Part shown: positions 16,836 to 24,975 of the stretch, in pieces
Position numbering within the stretch: position 1 is the stretch's first letter
Layout: each line of letters opens with the position of its first letter
NCBI RefSeq assembly: GCF_001890925.1
Contig: NZ_MLCB01000140.1
Location: 1-35,797 of the forward strand
Reading direction: 5' to 3'
Length of the DNA stretch: 35,797 bases
DNA from: Planktotalea frisia
GTDB lineage: Bacteria; Pseudomonadota; Alphaproteobacteria; Rhodobacterales; Rhodobacteraceae
Translations under genes and position numbers: made by a program
Notes under the pieces: model-generated
What the model was told of the DNA's origin: nothing
Databases searched by the model: none
The model's input: the letters and a program-made list of their open reading frames with translations, nothing else

Positions 16836-17759
16836 ATGTCTCCATTTACCGGCATTGCGCTTAAACTTGCTTCTGTTGTTTTGTTCGTGTCCATGGCGGC
16901 GCTGATCAAGGCGAGCACGGATCATGTGCCGACGGGGCAGGCGATGTTCTTTCGGTCTTTCTTTACGCTTCCTGTGATCTTTTTGTGGCTCGCGATGCGC
17001 CATGAGTTGAAGACGGGTCTGAAAACGCAGCGCCCTATGGGACATGTGTGGCGCGGATTGATTGGGGCTTGCGGGATGGGGTTTGGCTTTTCCTCGCTCG
17101 CGTATCTGCCTTTGCCGGATGTGACGGCGATTGGCTTTGCAGCCCCTTTGCTCACGGTGATCTTAGCAGCTTTGATCTTGGGCGAACGCTTGCGTGTTTA
17201 TCGCATGTCCGCGGTTCTTTTGGGCCTGATCGGCGTCGCGGTCATTCTGTCGCCGCGGCTGTCGATATTTTCAGGTGAAGCGATGAACACTGCGGCGCAA
17301 ACGGGCGTCATCTTGGTGCTGATTTCTGCGTTCTTTCGGGCGCTCGCACAGATCCATATTCGCCGACTTGCGCAATCCGAAAGCACAGCGTCGATCGTAT
17401 TCTACTTTTCAATGACCACTACGACGTTGTCGCTGTTTACCATTCCATTCGGTTGGGTCGTGCCTGATATTTCGATCATCGGTATGTTGGTCGCTGCTGG
17501 TGTGATCGGAGGCGTTGCGCAGATCCTCATCACCTCGGCGTTCCGTTTTGCTGATGCGGCGGTGATCGCGCCATTTGATTATGCATCGATCTTGTTCGCG
17601 ATGATCATTGGCTATGTGTTCTTTGGTGACGTGCCTACGTCGCAGATGCTGATTGGGTCGGCGATTGTGATTTTTGCTGGATTGTTGATTATCTGGCGCG
17701 AACGCGCGTTGGGTCTGAAGCGTGGCAAAGCACGTCCAAATTTGACGCCCCAAGGTTAG
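16836..17759 (+). CDS. EamA-type (drug/metabolite transporter) permease
   Basis: The 307-residue protein has ten hydrophobic segments arranged as two EamA repeats. PLLTVILAALILGERLRVYR and PFDYASILFAMIIGYVFFGD are the repeated ends of the halves. The second repeat begins around residue 155. DMT-family proteins of this size export or import small metabolites, and the substrate is unknown. The ATG has no clear ribosome site, and a TATAGC box (16822-16827) lies only 8 bp upstream, so a leaderless transcript is possible. It converges with the FAD oxidase gene, and the two stops overlap by 4 nt. Confidence 0.86.
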   Translation: MSPFTGIALKLASVVLFVSMAALIKASTDHVPTGQAMFFRSFFTLPVIFLWLAMRHELKTGLKTQRPMGHVWRGLIGACGMGFGFSSLAYLPLPDVTAIGFAAPLLTVILAALILGERLRVYRMSAVLLGLIGVAVILSPRLSIFSGEAMNTAAQTGVILVLISAFFRALAQIHIRRLAQSESTASIVFYFSMTTTTLSLFTIPFGWVVPDISIIGMLVAAGVIGGVAQILITSAFRFADAAVIAPFDYASILFAMIIGYVFFGDVPTSQMLIGSAIVIFAGLLIIWRERALGLKRGKARPNLTPQG

Positions 17760-19081
17760 CGATCAACAAGGCCCATCGCTGCATAAAGTGGCGGCAAGAC
17801 CCAGCGGCGTTTTGTACCGAAAGGGAGTTTTGAGGGCGTTGATTTAAGCACCTCTGGATAGGGCAGGCGCGTGTCTTTGTCTTGAACGAGATCCGCAAGA
17901 AGCGTGCCGCAATAGCTTGCCATCGCAACGCCATTACCGTGATAACTGAGGGAGGCAAATGCGCCAGGCATGTCGGGGATAGGCCCAGTGAACGGCGCGC
18001 CTTTGGCGTTCATACAGACGAGACCAGACCACATGTGCGGCGTCTCCACATGCCTCCATGCGGGGAACATTTGTTCGAAATCAGAGCGGATGAGACGTTT
18101 GATTTTCGCATCAGAACGCGCGTTGGCAAAGATCCCACCGCGCATTCCAAAGAGGAACTGACGGCTGGGCATAAGGCGAAAGTAGTGGAGCAGATTACGT
18201 GAATCGAACGCCATTTGATCAGATGTCCAACCCGCGTTTGCGAGTTCCTCGTCCGTAAGAGGGCGCGTGACAAGAACGCTGGATTGCACAGGCATGAAAC
18301 GCGTGGCGAGCCAGTTTGGAACGTCCTCAGAAGAGTAGCCATTGGTGGCGATGATGAGACGCTTGGCGGTGATGCGTCCTTTGGGCGTATGAAGTGTGAA
18401 TTGCGCGCCTTGCTCGAGGCGGATGACGGGGGACTGTTCGAAGAAACGCGCACCTGCACGGCGCGCAGCCTCGGCAATCCCAAGGGCGTATTTCAAAGGG
18501 TTCAGAGCAAAGCCAATAGGGTTCGTCAAAGCGCCATGAAACGGACCATTCAGACCGTGATCGGCGAGCTCACTTTTGGGGATCAGGGTCGGCTCAACCC
18601 CGTAGCTTTCAGCGACCTCGTCTGCGTGCTGTTGTAATGTCGCCCAACGCTTTGCTTTGTGCGCCAGCAGTGTTTCACCCTTAGAATGCGCGTCAGCGTC
18701 GATCTTGTAGCGCTCCAAAAGCCCAGAAACGTGTTTAATCGCGTCTTTCTCAGCGGTACGCCAAGCATGGCGGGCATCGGTGCCAAAGCGCTTGTCGATC
18801 TGCGCATTGCTAAGGATGCCGCCGCCTAAACAACAAAACCCACCATTGCGACCAGAAGCACCCCAACCGATGGTTTCCGCGTCGAGCAAAGTGACATCTA
18901 CGCCGTCCTCAGCAAGGTGAAGCGCGGCGTTCAGACCTGTGAAACCACCGCCAACAATGGCGACATCAGTTTGATGGGTGCCTTGCAGTTGCTCGCCTTG
19001 GGTGGCGTCAACCGTCGTGTTCCAAAAGCAATCGCGACGCACTTCATTGCTGTAGGCGAGCGGTTCATAAATGCGATTCAT
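17756..19081 (-). CDS. FAD-dependent amine oxidoreductase (DAO family, PuuB/OrdL-like)
   Basis: This 441-residue flavoprotein of the D-amino acid oxidase fold has the dinucleotide site VAIVGGGFTGLNAALHLAE (GGGFTG at 44-49) and GWGASGRNGGF shortly after, which is typical of gamma-glutamylputrescine oxidase PuuB and related OrdL proteins. A C-terminal FTGPIPDMPG...YHGNGV block matches the same group. It is the last gene of the potFGHI operon, and its start overlaps the potI stop (ATGA), so the most likely role is oxidation of imported putrescine or its gamma-glutamyl derivative. No glutamate-putrescine ligase (PuuA) lies in the window, so the true substrate is open. Confidence 0.85.
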   Translation of the reverse strand: MNRIYEPLAYSNEVRRDCFWNTTVDATQGEQLQGTHQTDVAIVGGGFTGLNAALHLAEDGVDVTLLDAETIGWGASGRNGGFCCLGGGILSNAQIDKRFGTDARHAWRTAEKDAIKHVSGLLERYKIDADAHSKGETLLAHKAKRWATLQQHADEVAESYGVEPTLIPKSELADHGLNGPFHGALTNPIGFALNPLKYALGIAEAARRAGARFFEQSPVIRLEQGAQFTLHTPKGRITAKRLIIATNGYSSEDVPNWLATRFMPVQSSVLVTRPLTDEELANAGWTSDQMAFDSRNLLHYFRLMPSRQFLFGMRGGIFANARSDAKIKRLIRSDFEQMFPAWRHVETPHMWSGLVCMNAKGAPFTGPIPDMPGAFASLSYHGNGVAMASYCGTLLADLVQDKDTRLPYPEVLKSTPSKLPFGTKRRWVLPPLYAAMGLVDR

Positions 19082-19893
19082 CCGCGTGCTGCGGCTTGTT
19101 CGTCGCGTTGTTGTTTGAGGCTTGCTTGTTTGGATATCAGGGATGCGCTGATCACGCCGACGGTGACGATTGCGATCATGATTGTCGAGAGCGCGTTGAT
19201 TTCTGGGCTGACACCAAGGCGCACGGCAGAGAAGATCTTGATCGGGAGTGTTGTTGCAGACGGGCCTGCGGTGAAGCTGGCGATGACGAGATCATCGAGG
19301 CTAAGCGTGAAGGCAAGAAGCCAGCCGGATATGACAGCAGGTGCGATGATGGGAAGTGTGACAAGGCGAAAGGCTTGCCAAGGGGAACAGCCGAGGTCGA
19401 GCGCTGCTTCCTCTAAAGAACGATCAAAAGAGACGAGGCGCGAAGAGACAACGACAGACACGTAGCACATCGCAAATGTCGTATGCGCAAGGACGATTGT
19501 CAGGACGCCTCGGTCAAGGCCTATACCGATGAACAGCAGCAACAGCGACAGACCTGTGATGACTTCGGGCATTACGAGTGGCGCATAGATCATACCAGAA
19601 AACAGCGTGCGCCCTTTAAAGCGGTTCGCTCGCACGAGGACGTAGGCGGCCATCGTGCCGAGCACAGTGGCGAGGGTGGAAGAGAAAACCGCAACTTTGA
19701 TCGTGACCCATGCGGCGTTTAGGAATGCCTCGTTCTGGAGGAGCTCGCCGTACCATTTGGTCGAAAAGCCTGCCCAGACGGTGACGAGTTTGCTCTCGTT
19801 GAACGAATAGATCACGAGGATGACCATGGGCAGGTAGAGGAACGCAAAGCCGAGCGTCAGCGCGGTGACGTTGAACCATGTGAAGCGCTTCAT
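19078..19893 (-). CDS. potI: Putrescine/polyamine ABC transporter permease PotI-type
   Basis: This 271-residue inner-membrane permease has about six transmembrane helices. The EAA loop EEAALDLGCSPWQAFRLVTLP contacts the ATPase. Its place as second permease after the PotH-type gene, and its length, match PotI of the PotFGHI putrescine importer. The start codon overlaps the stop of a 33-codon ORF that links it to potH, and its stop overlaps the oxidase start. Spermidine-type PotC is a close alternative, but the binding protein and neighbours favour the putrescine system. Confidence 0.9.
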   Translation of the reverse strand: MKRFTWFNVTALTLGFAFLYLPMVILVIYSFNESKLVTVWAGFSTKWYGELLQNEAFLNAAWVTIKVAVFSSTLATVLGTMAAYVLVRANRFKGRTLFSGMIYAPLVMPEVITGLSLLLLFIGIGLDRGVLTIVLAHTTFAMCYVSVVVSSRLVSFDRSLEEAALDLGCSPWQAFRLVTLPIIAPAVISGWLLAFTLSLDDLVIASFTAGPSATTLPIKIFSAVRLGVSPEINALSTIMIAIVTVGVISASLISKQASLKQQRDEQAAARG

Positions 19894-19991
19894 GATTGGG
19901 CCTCGCGTGGGTTGATGTGGATGGAGCCTCCGGCGGGGAGTTTGAGGCGATAACAGGCGGAGCCCTTGGAGAGAGGATGCATGCGGGTCAT
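19890..19991 (-). CDS. 33-codon ORF between potH and potI, overlapping both
   Basis: The ATG at 19991 overlaps the potH stop as ATGA (19988-19991), and the TGA at 19890-19892 overlaps the potI start as ATGA (19890-19893). The predicted peptide begins MTRMHPLSKGSACYRLK and ends NPREAQS. It has no membrane segment and I recognise no family. The double overlap suggests it is translated, at least as a bridge that keeps ribosomes moving from potH to potI. It could also be a decayed gene end whose frame survives by chance. Confidence 0.5.
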   Translation of the reverse strand: MTRMHPLSKGSACYRLKLPAGGSIHINPREAQS

Positions 19992-20878
19992 CCTTCCATC
20001 TCGCGTTGTTTCTGCTCGTTTCGTTGGAACAGGATGATCGGGATGATCAGGATGAGTAAGAGAATGATTGCAACGGCAGAGGCGACAGGCCAATCGCGGT
20101 TGTTAAAGAACTCTTCCCACAGGACTTTACCGATCATCAGGGTTTGCGACCCACCCAAGAGCGACGGGATAACGAATTCACCGAGCGTTGGAATGAAGAC
20201 GAGGAAGCAGCCAGCGATAATGCCTGTTTTGCTGAGAGGAACAGTGATCAGCCAGAAGGCGGATGTGCGCGAGCAACCGAGGTCTTCGGCGGCCTCTAAC
20301 AGGCTGTCGTCCATCTTTTCCAGGGTCGAATATATCGGCAGGATCATGAAGGGCAGGTATGTGTAGACGATGCCGATGTAGACGGCGGTGTTGGTGTTTA
20401 AGATTGTGAGTGGCTCTGAGATAAGACCTGTCCATAGGAGGAATTGGTTGAGCAGGCCCTCGTTGGAGAGGATGCCCATCCATGCGTAGACGCGGATCAG
20501 GAAGCTGGTCCAGAACGGGAGGATCACCAGCATCAAAAGTGTAGGGCGCCATTCGGGTGCAGCGCGCGCCATGGAATAGGCGATAGGGTAGCCGATAAGC
20601 AGTGCGAGAACGGTCGAGATGAGGGCGATCTTGAAGCTGGAGAGATAGGCTTTCCAATAGAGATCGTCGCTGGTGAGGAATTCGAAATTCTCAAAGTCGA
20701 GCGCTTTGAAGAAGCTGGTGACCGCGTCCCATCCGCCTGTCAGGTCAAGCTTTGGAGTGTAGGGCGGAATAGCGAGGGCGATGTCGCTGAGCGAGATTTT
20801 CATCACGATCAGGAACGGCACTAGGAAAAGCGCCAAAAGCCACAAGTAGGGAACGGCGATAAGGGCGAAGCGGCGCAT
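19988..20878 (-). CDS. potH: Putrescine/polyamine ABC transporter permease PotH-type
   Basis: This 296-residue permease has about six transmembrane helices and the EAA loop LLEAAEDLGCSRTSAFWLITVPL. The first helix is followed by a long periplasmic stretch, as in PotH, and the segment LPFWTSFLIRVYAWMGILSN is a strong PotH/PotB signature. It starts 3 bp after the potG stop. With PotI it forms the membrane channel of the importer. Confidence 0.91.
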   Translation of the reverse strand: MRRFALIAVPYLWLLALFLVPFLIVMKISLSDIALAIPPYTPKLDLTGGWDAVTSFFKALDFENFEFLTSDDLYWKAYLSSFKIALISTVLALLIGYPIAYSMARAAPEWRPTLLMLVILPFWTSFLIRVYAWMGILSNEGLLNQFLLWTGLISEPLTILNTNTAVYIGIVYTYLPFMILPIYSTLEKMDDSLLEAAEDLGCSRTSAFWLITVPLSKTGIIAGCFLVFIPTLGEFVIPSLLGGSQTLMIGKVLWEEFFNNRDWPVASAVAIILLLILIIPIILFQRNEQKQREMEG

Positions 20879-20881
20879 CCT

Positions 20882-22231
20882 TCAGCGTTCCAACAAGACA
20901 CCAGCGGTGTCTGTGAAGCTGACCCAAACTGTGTCTTCCCAAGTGATATCACGTTTGGCGAGACGGCGGGCGTTGGCCATCTGCGCTTTGATCATCTGAC
21001 CGCCCTTGAGTTCCACATGATAGGTGGAGACGTTGCCGAGATAGGCGATGTCTATCACCGTGCCTTGCAGCGCGTTGGCGGCGTCAGGTTTGTCCTTGGC
21101 GATGTTGAGTTTTTCGGGGCGGATCGCGAAAGTGAGCGCCTTGCCGTCCTGTGCTTCATCCCCGTTAGAGACGATGATCGCGGGATGTTGGTCCGACCAG
21201 TTGAGAGCGATGCCACCTTCGGGGATGTCGCTGGTGACTTCAGGAGTGGCTGTCAGTTCTGCAGCGCTGGGCGGAGGCAGGCGCTTGATCGGCTCGTCGC
21301 GTTCACCGATGATCGGAGAGAGGACTTTGTCATGTAGCCATTCGCCGAGTTTATTGGGTTGTGGGCGGGGCGTGTCGTCGACGAAAGGATCTGCTGGTGC
21401 TTCAAGCGTTTCGGGCGTAGTTTGCTCAGCAGGTTTGCTTGAGACGCGCAGTTCGGCGGTGCCTTTGATCAGGTTCACATCACCGATGAAGTCGGCGACA
21501 TAGGTGGAATTGGGTGCCTCATAAATCGCATCAGGGGTAGCGACTTGAATGATGCGGCCCTCGTCCATGACTGCGACGCGGGAGGCGACGGTCATTGCTT
21601 CCTCTTGATCATGGGTGACGATCACAAAGGTCGTGCCGGTCTTTTCCTGAATATCCATCAACTCGAACTGCGTGTCTTGGCGCAGCTTCTTGTCGAGCGC
21701 GCCGAGGGGTTCGTCGAGAAGCAACAGCTTGGGCGCTTTGGCCAAGGAGCGCGCAAGCGCGACACGTTGACGTTGACCACCCGAAATCTGATGTGGCTTG
21801 CGCTGGGCGAATTTCTCAAGCCGTGTGAGTTTGAGCATCTCGTTAACGCGCGCATCAATCGCGTCTTTCGCCATGTCCGTACGACGCAGACCAAAGGCGA
21901 TATTCTCGTAGATCGACAGGTGCGGAAACAGCGCGTAGCTTTGAAACATCATGTTCACAGCGCGCTTGTTCGGCGGGACATTGTTCATGTCCTGACCTGC
22001 GATGCTGATCGTGCCAGAGGTGGGCGTCTCGAACCCACCAAGCATGCGCATCATTGTGGTTTTGCCACAGCCGGACGGACCGAGCAGGGCGAAGAATTCT
22101 TTTTCGTAGATATCCTGAGTGAGATCGTCGATGGCAATGAAATCGCCAAAGCGTTTGGTCACGTTCTTGAATTGGATCAAGGGCTTTTCGCTTGGGTCGT
22201 TCCAAGGCTCAAACAGGGGCTCTTGCGCCAT
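20882..22231 (-). CDS. potG: Polyamine ABC transporter ATP-binding protein PotG-type, with an extra linker
   Basis: The 449-residue ATPase has Walker A GPSGCGKTT (51-59), the signature ISGGQRQRVALARSL (149-163), Walker B LLLLDEP (169-175) and the switch His in VTHDQEEA. A TOBE-type regulatory domain occupies the C terminus (from about 365). E. coli PotG is 377 residues. The extra length lies between about 263 and 340, a stretch rich in Pro, Glu, Thr and Ala (for example TTPETLEAPADP and PPPSAAELTATPE) that looks disordered. The frame is open throughout and both flanks fit the family, so it appears to be a real insertion. A stem-loop separates it from potF upstream. Confidence 0.92.
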   Translation of the reverse strand: MAQEPLFEPWNDPSEKPLIQFKNVTKRFGDFIAIDDLTQDIYEKEFFALLGPSGCGKTTMMRMLGGFETPTSGTISIAGQDMNNVPPNKRAVNMMFQSYALFPHLSIYENIAFGLRRTDMAKDAIDARVNEMLKLTRLEKFAQRKPHQISGGQRQRVALARSLAKAPKLLLLDEPLGALDKKLRQDTQFELMDIQEKTGTTFVIVTHDQEEAMTVASRVAVMDEGRIIQVATPDAIYEAPNSTYVADFIGDVNLIKGTAELRVSSKPAEQTTPETLEAPADPFVDDTPRPQPNKLGEWLHDKVLSPIIGERDEPIKRLPPPSAAELTATPEVTSDIPEGGIALNWSDQHPAIIVSNGDEAQDGKALTFAIRPEKLNIAKDKPDAANALQGTVIDIAYLGNVSTYHVELKGGQMIKAQMANARRLAKRDITWEDTVWVSFTDTAGVLLER

Positions 22232-22250
22232 TCAGGATCTCCGAAACAAT

Positions 22251-22285
22251 GACAAAATGCCCCCGCATGACACCACGCGAGGGCA
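22251..22285 (-). terminator. Stem-loop between potF and potG (attenuator-like)
   Basis: On the minus strand TGCCCTCGC (22277-22285) pairs with GCGGGGGCA (22258-22266) around a 10-nt loop, with one G-U pair, and is followed by TTTT. It lies right after the potF stop. Such a partial terminator would let the binding protein be made in excess over the ATPase and permeases, and could also protect the potF mRNA 3' end. Confidence 0.7.
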
Positions 22286-22293
22286 ATAGAATT

Positions 22294-23376
22294 TTAGGTG
22301 CCGGACTTGATCTTGGTCCACATGCGCGTGACGACGCGCTGCACTTTTGGCGCGTAAGGCGACGTTGTGAACAGGTTCTCAAGCGTGGCTGCATCAGGAT
22401 AGATCGCCGGATCGCCAATCACGTCTTCCTCAAGCAAAGGCTGAGACGCGAGGTTGCCGTTGGCGTAGTATACGTAGTTCGACGCATCAGCCATGTTCTG
22501 CGCGTCCATGATAAAGTTCAGGAACGTGTGCGCGGCATCTGGGTTTGGCGCGTCCGCTGGGATCGCCATTTGGTCGAACCACATTTGCGCGCCTTCTTTG
22601 GCGGCGTGATATGCGATCTCAACACCGTTATCAGCCTCTGCTGCGCGATCACGCGCTTGCAGGATGTCGCCGGACCAACCGATAGCAACGCAGATATCGC
22701 CGTTGGCGAGCGCGTTGATATATTCAGAGCTGTGGAATTTCTGAATATAGGGGCGCACGGCGGTCAAGACAGGTTCAACCTTGGCAATGACATCTGGGTC
22801 CTGGCTGTCTGGGTCTTCGCCGATGTACTTCAGCGCCATCGGGATCATTTCAGCAGGGGCGTCGAGCATGTGAACGCCGCAATCCGCGAGTTTCGCCATG
22901 TTGTCTGGGTTCAGCACCAATTCGAGTGAATCAATCGGAGCATCGTCGCCCAGCGCTTCTTTTACTTTGCCGATGTTCACGCCAATACCTGTGGTGCCCC
23001 ACATGTAGTTGATGGAATAAGCATTGTCTGGGTCATACTGTTCTGTGCGCGAGGACACGACGTCCCACATGTTGGCCATGTTTGGCAGTTTGGACATATC
23101 GAGCTTTTGGAACGCGCCCGCGGTGATCTGGCGCTGCAAGAATGTACCGGATGGGACAACGACGTCATAGCCGGAACCGCCAGCGAGCATCTTTGTTTCA
23201 AGCAATTCGTTGCTGTCGAACACGTCGTAGATCAGTTTGATGCCTGTGTCGGCCTCAAACTTTTCCAAGAGCGCTTCGTCGATGTAATCTGACCAGTTAT
23301 AAACGCGGACTTCTTCGGCCGTTGCGCTGGCGGCCATTACGGCAATGCTAGCGCTGGCGAGCAGTAAATTCTTCAT
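22294..23376 (-). CDS. potF: Periplasmic putrescine-binding protein PotF-type
   Basis: This 360-residue protein begins with a signal peptide (KNLLLASASIAVMAASATA, probable cleavage after residue 20). The mature start, EEVRVYNWSDYIDEALLEKFEADTG, is the hallmark of the PotD/PotF family. Later segments DVVVPSGTFLQRQI and YMWGTTGIGVN form the ligand cleft. Length and operon order match PotF, the receptor of the putrescine importer, although spermidine or another diamine cannot be excluded. AGGGAG precedes the ATG. It is the first gene of the minus-strand operon and faces the transaminase gene. Confidence 0.92.
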   Translation of the reverse strand: MKNLLLASASIAVMAASATAEEVRVYNWSDYIDEALLEKFEADTGIKLIYDVFDSNELLETKMLAGGSGYDVVVPSGTFLQRQITAGAFQKLDMSKLPNMANMWDVVSSRTEQYDPDNAYSINYMWGTTGIGVNIGKVKEALGDDAPIDSLELVLNPDNMAKLADCGVHMLDAPAEMIPMALKYIGEDPDSQDPDVIAKVEPVLTAVRPYIQKFHSSEYINALANGDICVAIGWSGDILQARDRAAEADNGVEIAYHAAKEGAQMWFDQMAIPADAPNPDAAHTFLNFIMDAQNMADASNYVYYANGNLASQPLLEEDVIGDPAIYPDAATLENLFTTSPYAPKVQRVVTRMWTKIKSGT

Positions 23377-23481
23377 TTGGTGAACTCCCTAGAACGTATC
23401 GTGCTGCGGTATGAGCGGGCAGCATTCTGACGGTTATTGTTCTCAGGTCGTAAGGAGAGTCGCAAGTTATTATTGCATTGA

Positions 23482-23509
23482 TTGACAGGCGCATTGCGCC
23501 TCATATGCT
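23482..23509 (+). promoter_or_regulatory. Near-consensus promoter of the transaminase gene with a palindrome in the spacer
   Basis: TTGACA (23482-23487), a 16-bp spacer and TATGCT (23504-23509) face the transaminase gene. A perfect palindrome, AGGCGCA-T-TGCGCCT (23487-23501), fills nearly the whole spacer. A protein bound there would cover the promoter, so a repressor or a MerR-type activator is likely. A predicted start of transcription near 23516 leaves a leader of about 40 nt that contains AAAGGAG. Confidence 0.72.
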
Positions 23510-23556
23510 GCAACAGAATTGAAATTATGCGGCTTGCCCGAAAAAGGAGCGTTCCT

Positions 23557-24951
23557 ATGAATGCGATCACCAACCACATGCCAACCGCTGAATTGCAGGC
23601 GCTTGATGCCGCGCATCATATGCATCCTTTCACCACGGGTGACGAGATTGCAGCCAAGGGCGCACGGGTGATTACAGGTGCAGATGGCGTGATGTTGCGG
23701 GACTCTGATGGTAATCAGATTTTGGACGCGATGGCAGGCCTGTGGTGCGTGAACATCGGCTATGGCCGTCACGAATTGGCCGAAGTCGCCGCGCGGCAGA
23801 TGCGCGAGCTTCCCTATTACAACACGTTTTTTATGACGACCCATGTGCCTGCGATTGCGCTCAGCCAACGCTTGGCTGAACTGGCACCTGAGGGGATGAA
23901 CCATGTGTTCTTTGCAGGCTCTGGATCAGAGGCGAATGACACCAATATCCGCATGGTGCGCACCTATTGGGACATGAAGGGTAAACCTAGCAAGAAGGTG
24001 ATCATCTCGCGCCATAACGCGTATCATGGCTCGTCTGTTGGGTCCGGTTCCCTTGGTGGGATGAGCGGGATGCACGCGCAAGGCGGGATGCCGATCCCTG
24101 ATATTCATCACATTGGTCAGCCGAATTGGTGGGCTGAGGGCGGTGATATGACGCCTGAAGACTTCGGTTTGATGCGAGCGCAAGAGTTGGAACAAGCGAT
24201 TAACGAGATGGGCGAAGACCGTGTTGCCGCCTTTATCGCAGAGCCAGTGCAGGGTGCGGGCGGCGTTATTGTGCCGCCCTCGACCTATTGGCCCGAGATC
24301 CAGCGCATTTGCGACAAGTACGAAATCCTATTGATTGCCGACGAAGTGATTTGTGGTTTCGGGCGCACAGGCGAATGGTTCGGCTCAACCACGATGGGCA
24401 TTCGTCCTGACATCATGACCATCGCGAAGGGGCTCAGCTCTGGCTATCAACCTATCGGTGGCTCCATCGTGTCTGATGAGATCGCAACGGTGATCAATTC
24501 AGGTGAGTTTAACCACGGTTATACGTATTCCAGTCATCCAGTTGCCTCTGCCGTTGCTTTGGAAAACCTGCGCATCTTGGATGAAGAGGGCATCATAACA
24601 AAGGTGCGTGAAACCACGGCACCTTACCTCAAATCCAAATGGGAAGCGCTACTCGATCACCCTTTGGTAGGCGAAGCAAATATCGTTGGGATGATGGGGT
24701 CGATTGTTTTAACCCCGCACAAAGAAAGCCGTGCCGCGTTTAAGTCTGATGTTGGCACTGTCGGCTACATTTGCCGCGAGCGTTGCTTTGCGAATAATCT
24801 GGTGATGCGTCACGTGGGGGACCGGATGATCATTTCGCCCCCTTTGGTGATCACTGAGGGCGAGATTGACACATTGATCGAGCGCGCTGTGAAGTCGTTG
24901 GATGAATGCCATGCGACCCTCAAGCGTGATGGGATGATGGTCGCAGGTTAA
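23557..24951 (+). CDS. Class III omega-aminotransferase (putrescine/beta-alanine-pyruvate type)
   Basis: This 464-residue PLP enzyme has the cofactor lysine Lys291 in MTIAKGLSSGY and Asp262 in IADEVICGFGRTG, which pairs with the pyridine nitrogen. The N terminus (NHMPTAELQALDAAHH) and most of the chain closely resemble, from memory, the structurally studied Ruegeria (Silicibacter) pomeroyi omega-transaminase. Such enzymes move an amino group from putrescine, beta-alanine or similar omega-amines to pyruvate. I chose the ATG at 23557 because AAAGGAG precedes it and homologues start there. An upstream in-frame start at 23482 would lie inside the promoter. It is divergent from potF, which supports a role in degrading imported polyamines (SpuC-like). 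Confidence 0.92.
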   Translation: MNAITNHMPTAELQALDAAHHMHPFTTGDEIAAKGARVITGADGVMLRDSDGNQILDAMAGLWCVNIGYGRHELAEVAARQMRELPYYNTFFMTTHVPAIALSQRLAELAPEGMNHVFFAGSGSEANDTNIRMVRTYWDMKGKPSKKVIISRHNAYHGSSVGSGSLGGMSGMHAQGGMPIPDIHHIGQPNWWAEGGDMTPEDFGLMRAQELEQAINEMGEDRVAAFIAEPVQGAGGVIVPPSTYWPEIQRICDKYEILLIADEVICGFGRTGEWFGSTTMGIRPDIMTIAKGLSSGYQPIGGSIVSDEIATVINSGEFNHGYTYSSHPVASAVALENLRILDEEGIITKVRETTAPYLKSKWEALLDHPLVGEANIVGMMGSIVLTPHKESRAAFKSDVGTVGYICRERCFANNLVMRHVGDRMIISPPLVITEGEIDTLIERAVKSLDECHATLKRDGMMVAG

Positions 24952-24975
24952 GCGCTGGGCACCCCTAGGCTTTAA
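24948..24975. terminator. Possible bidirectional terminator between convergent genes
   Basis: TTAAGC and GCTTTAA form the outer stem, and CTGGG/CCTAG the inner stem, with small bulges. The structure covers the stop codons of both the transaminase gene and the convergent membrane-protein gene. It is imperfect and has only short A and T runs, so the call is tentative. Confidence 0.35.
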
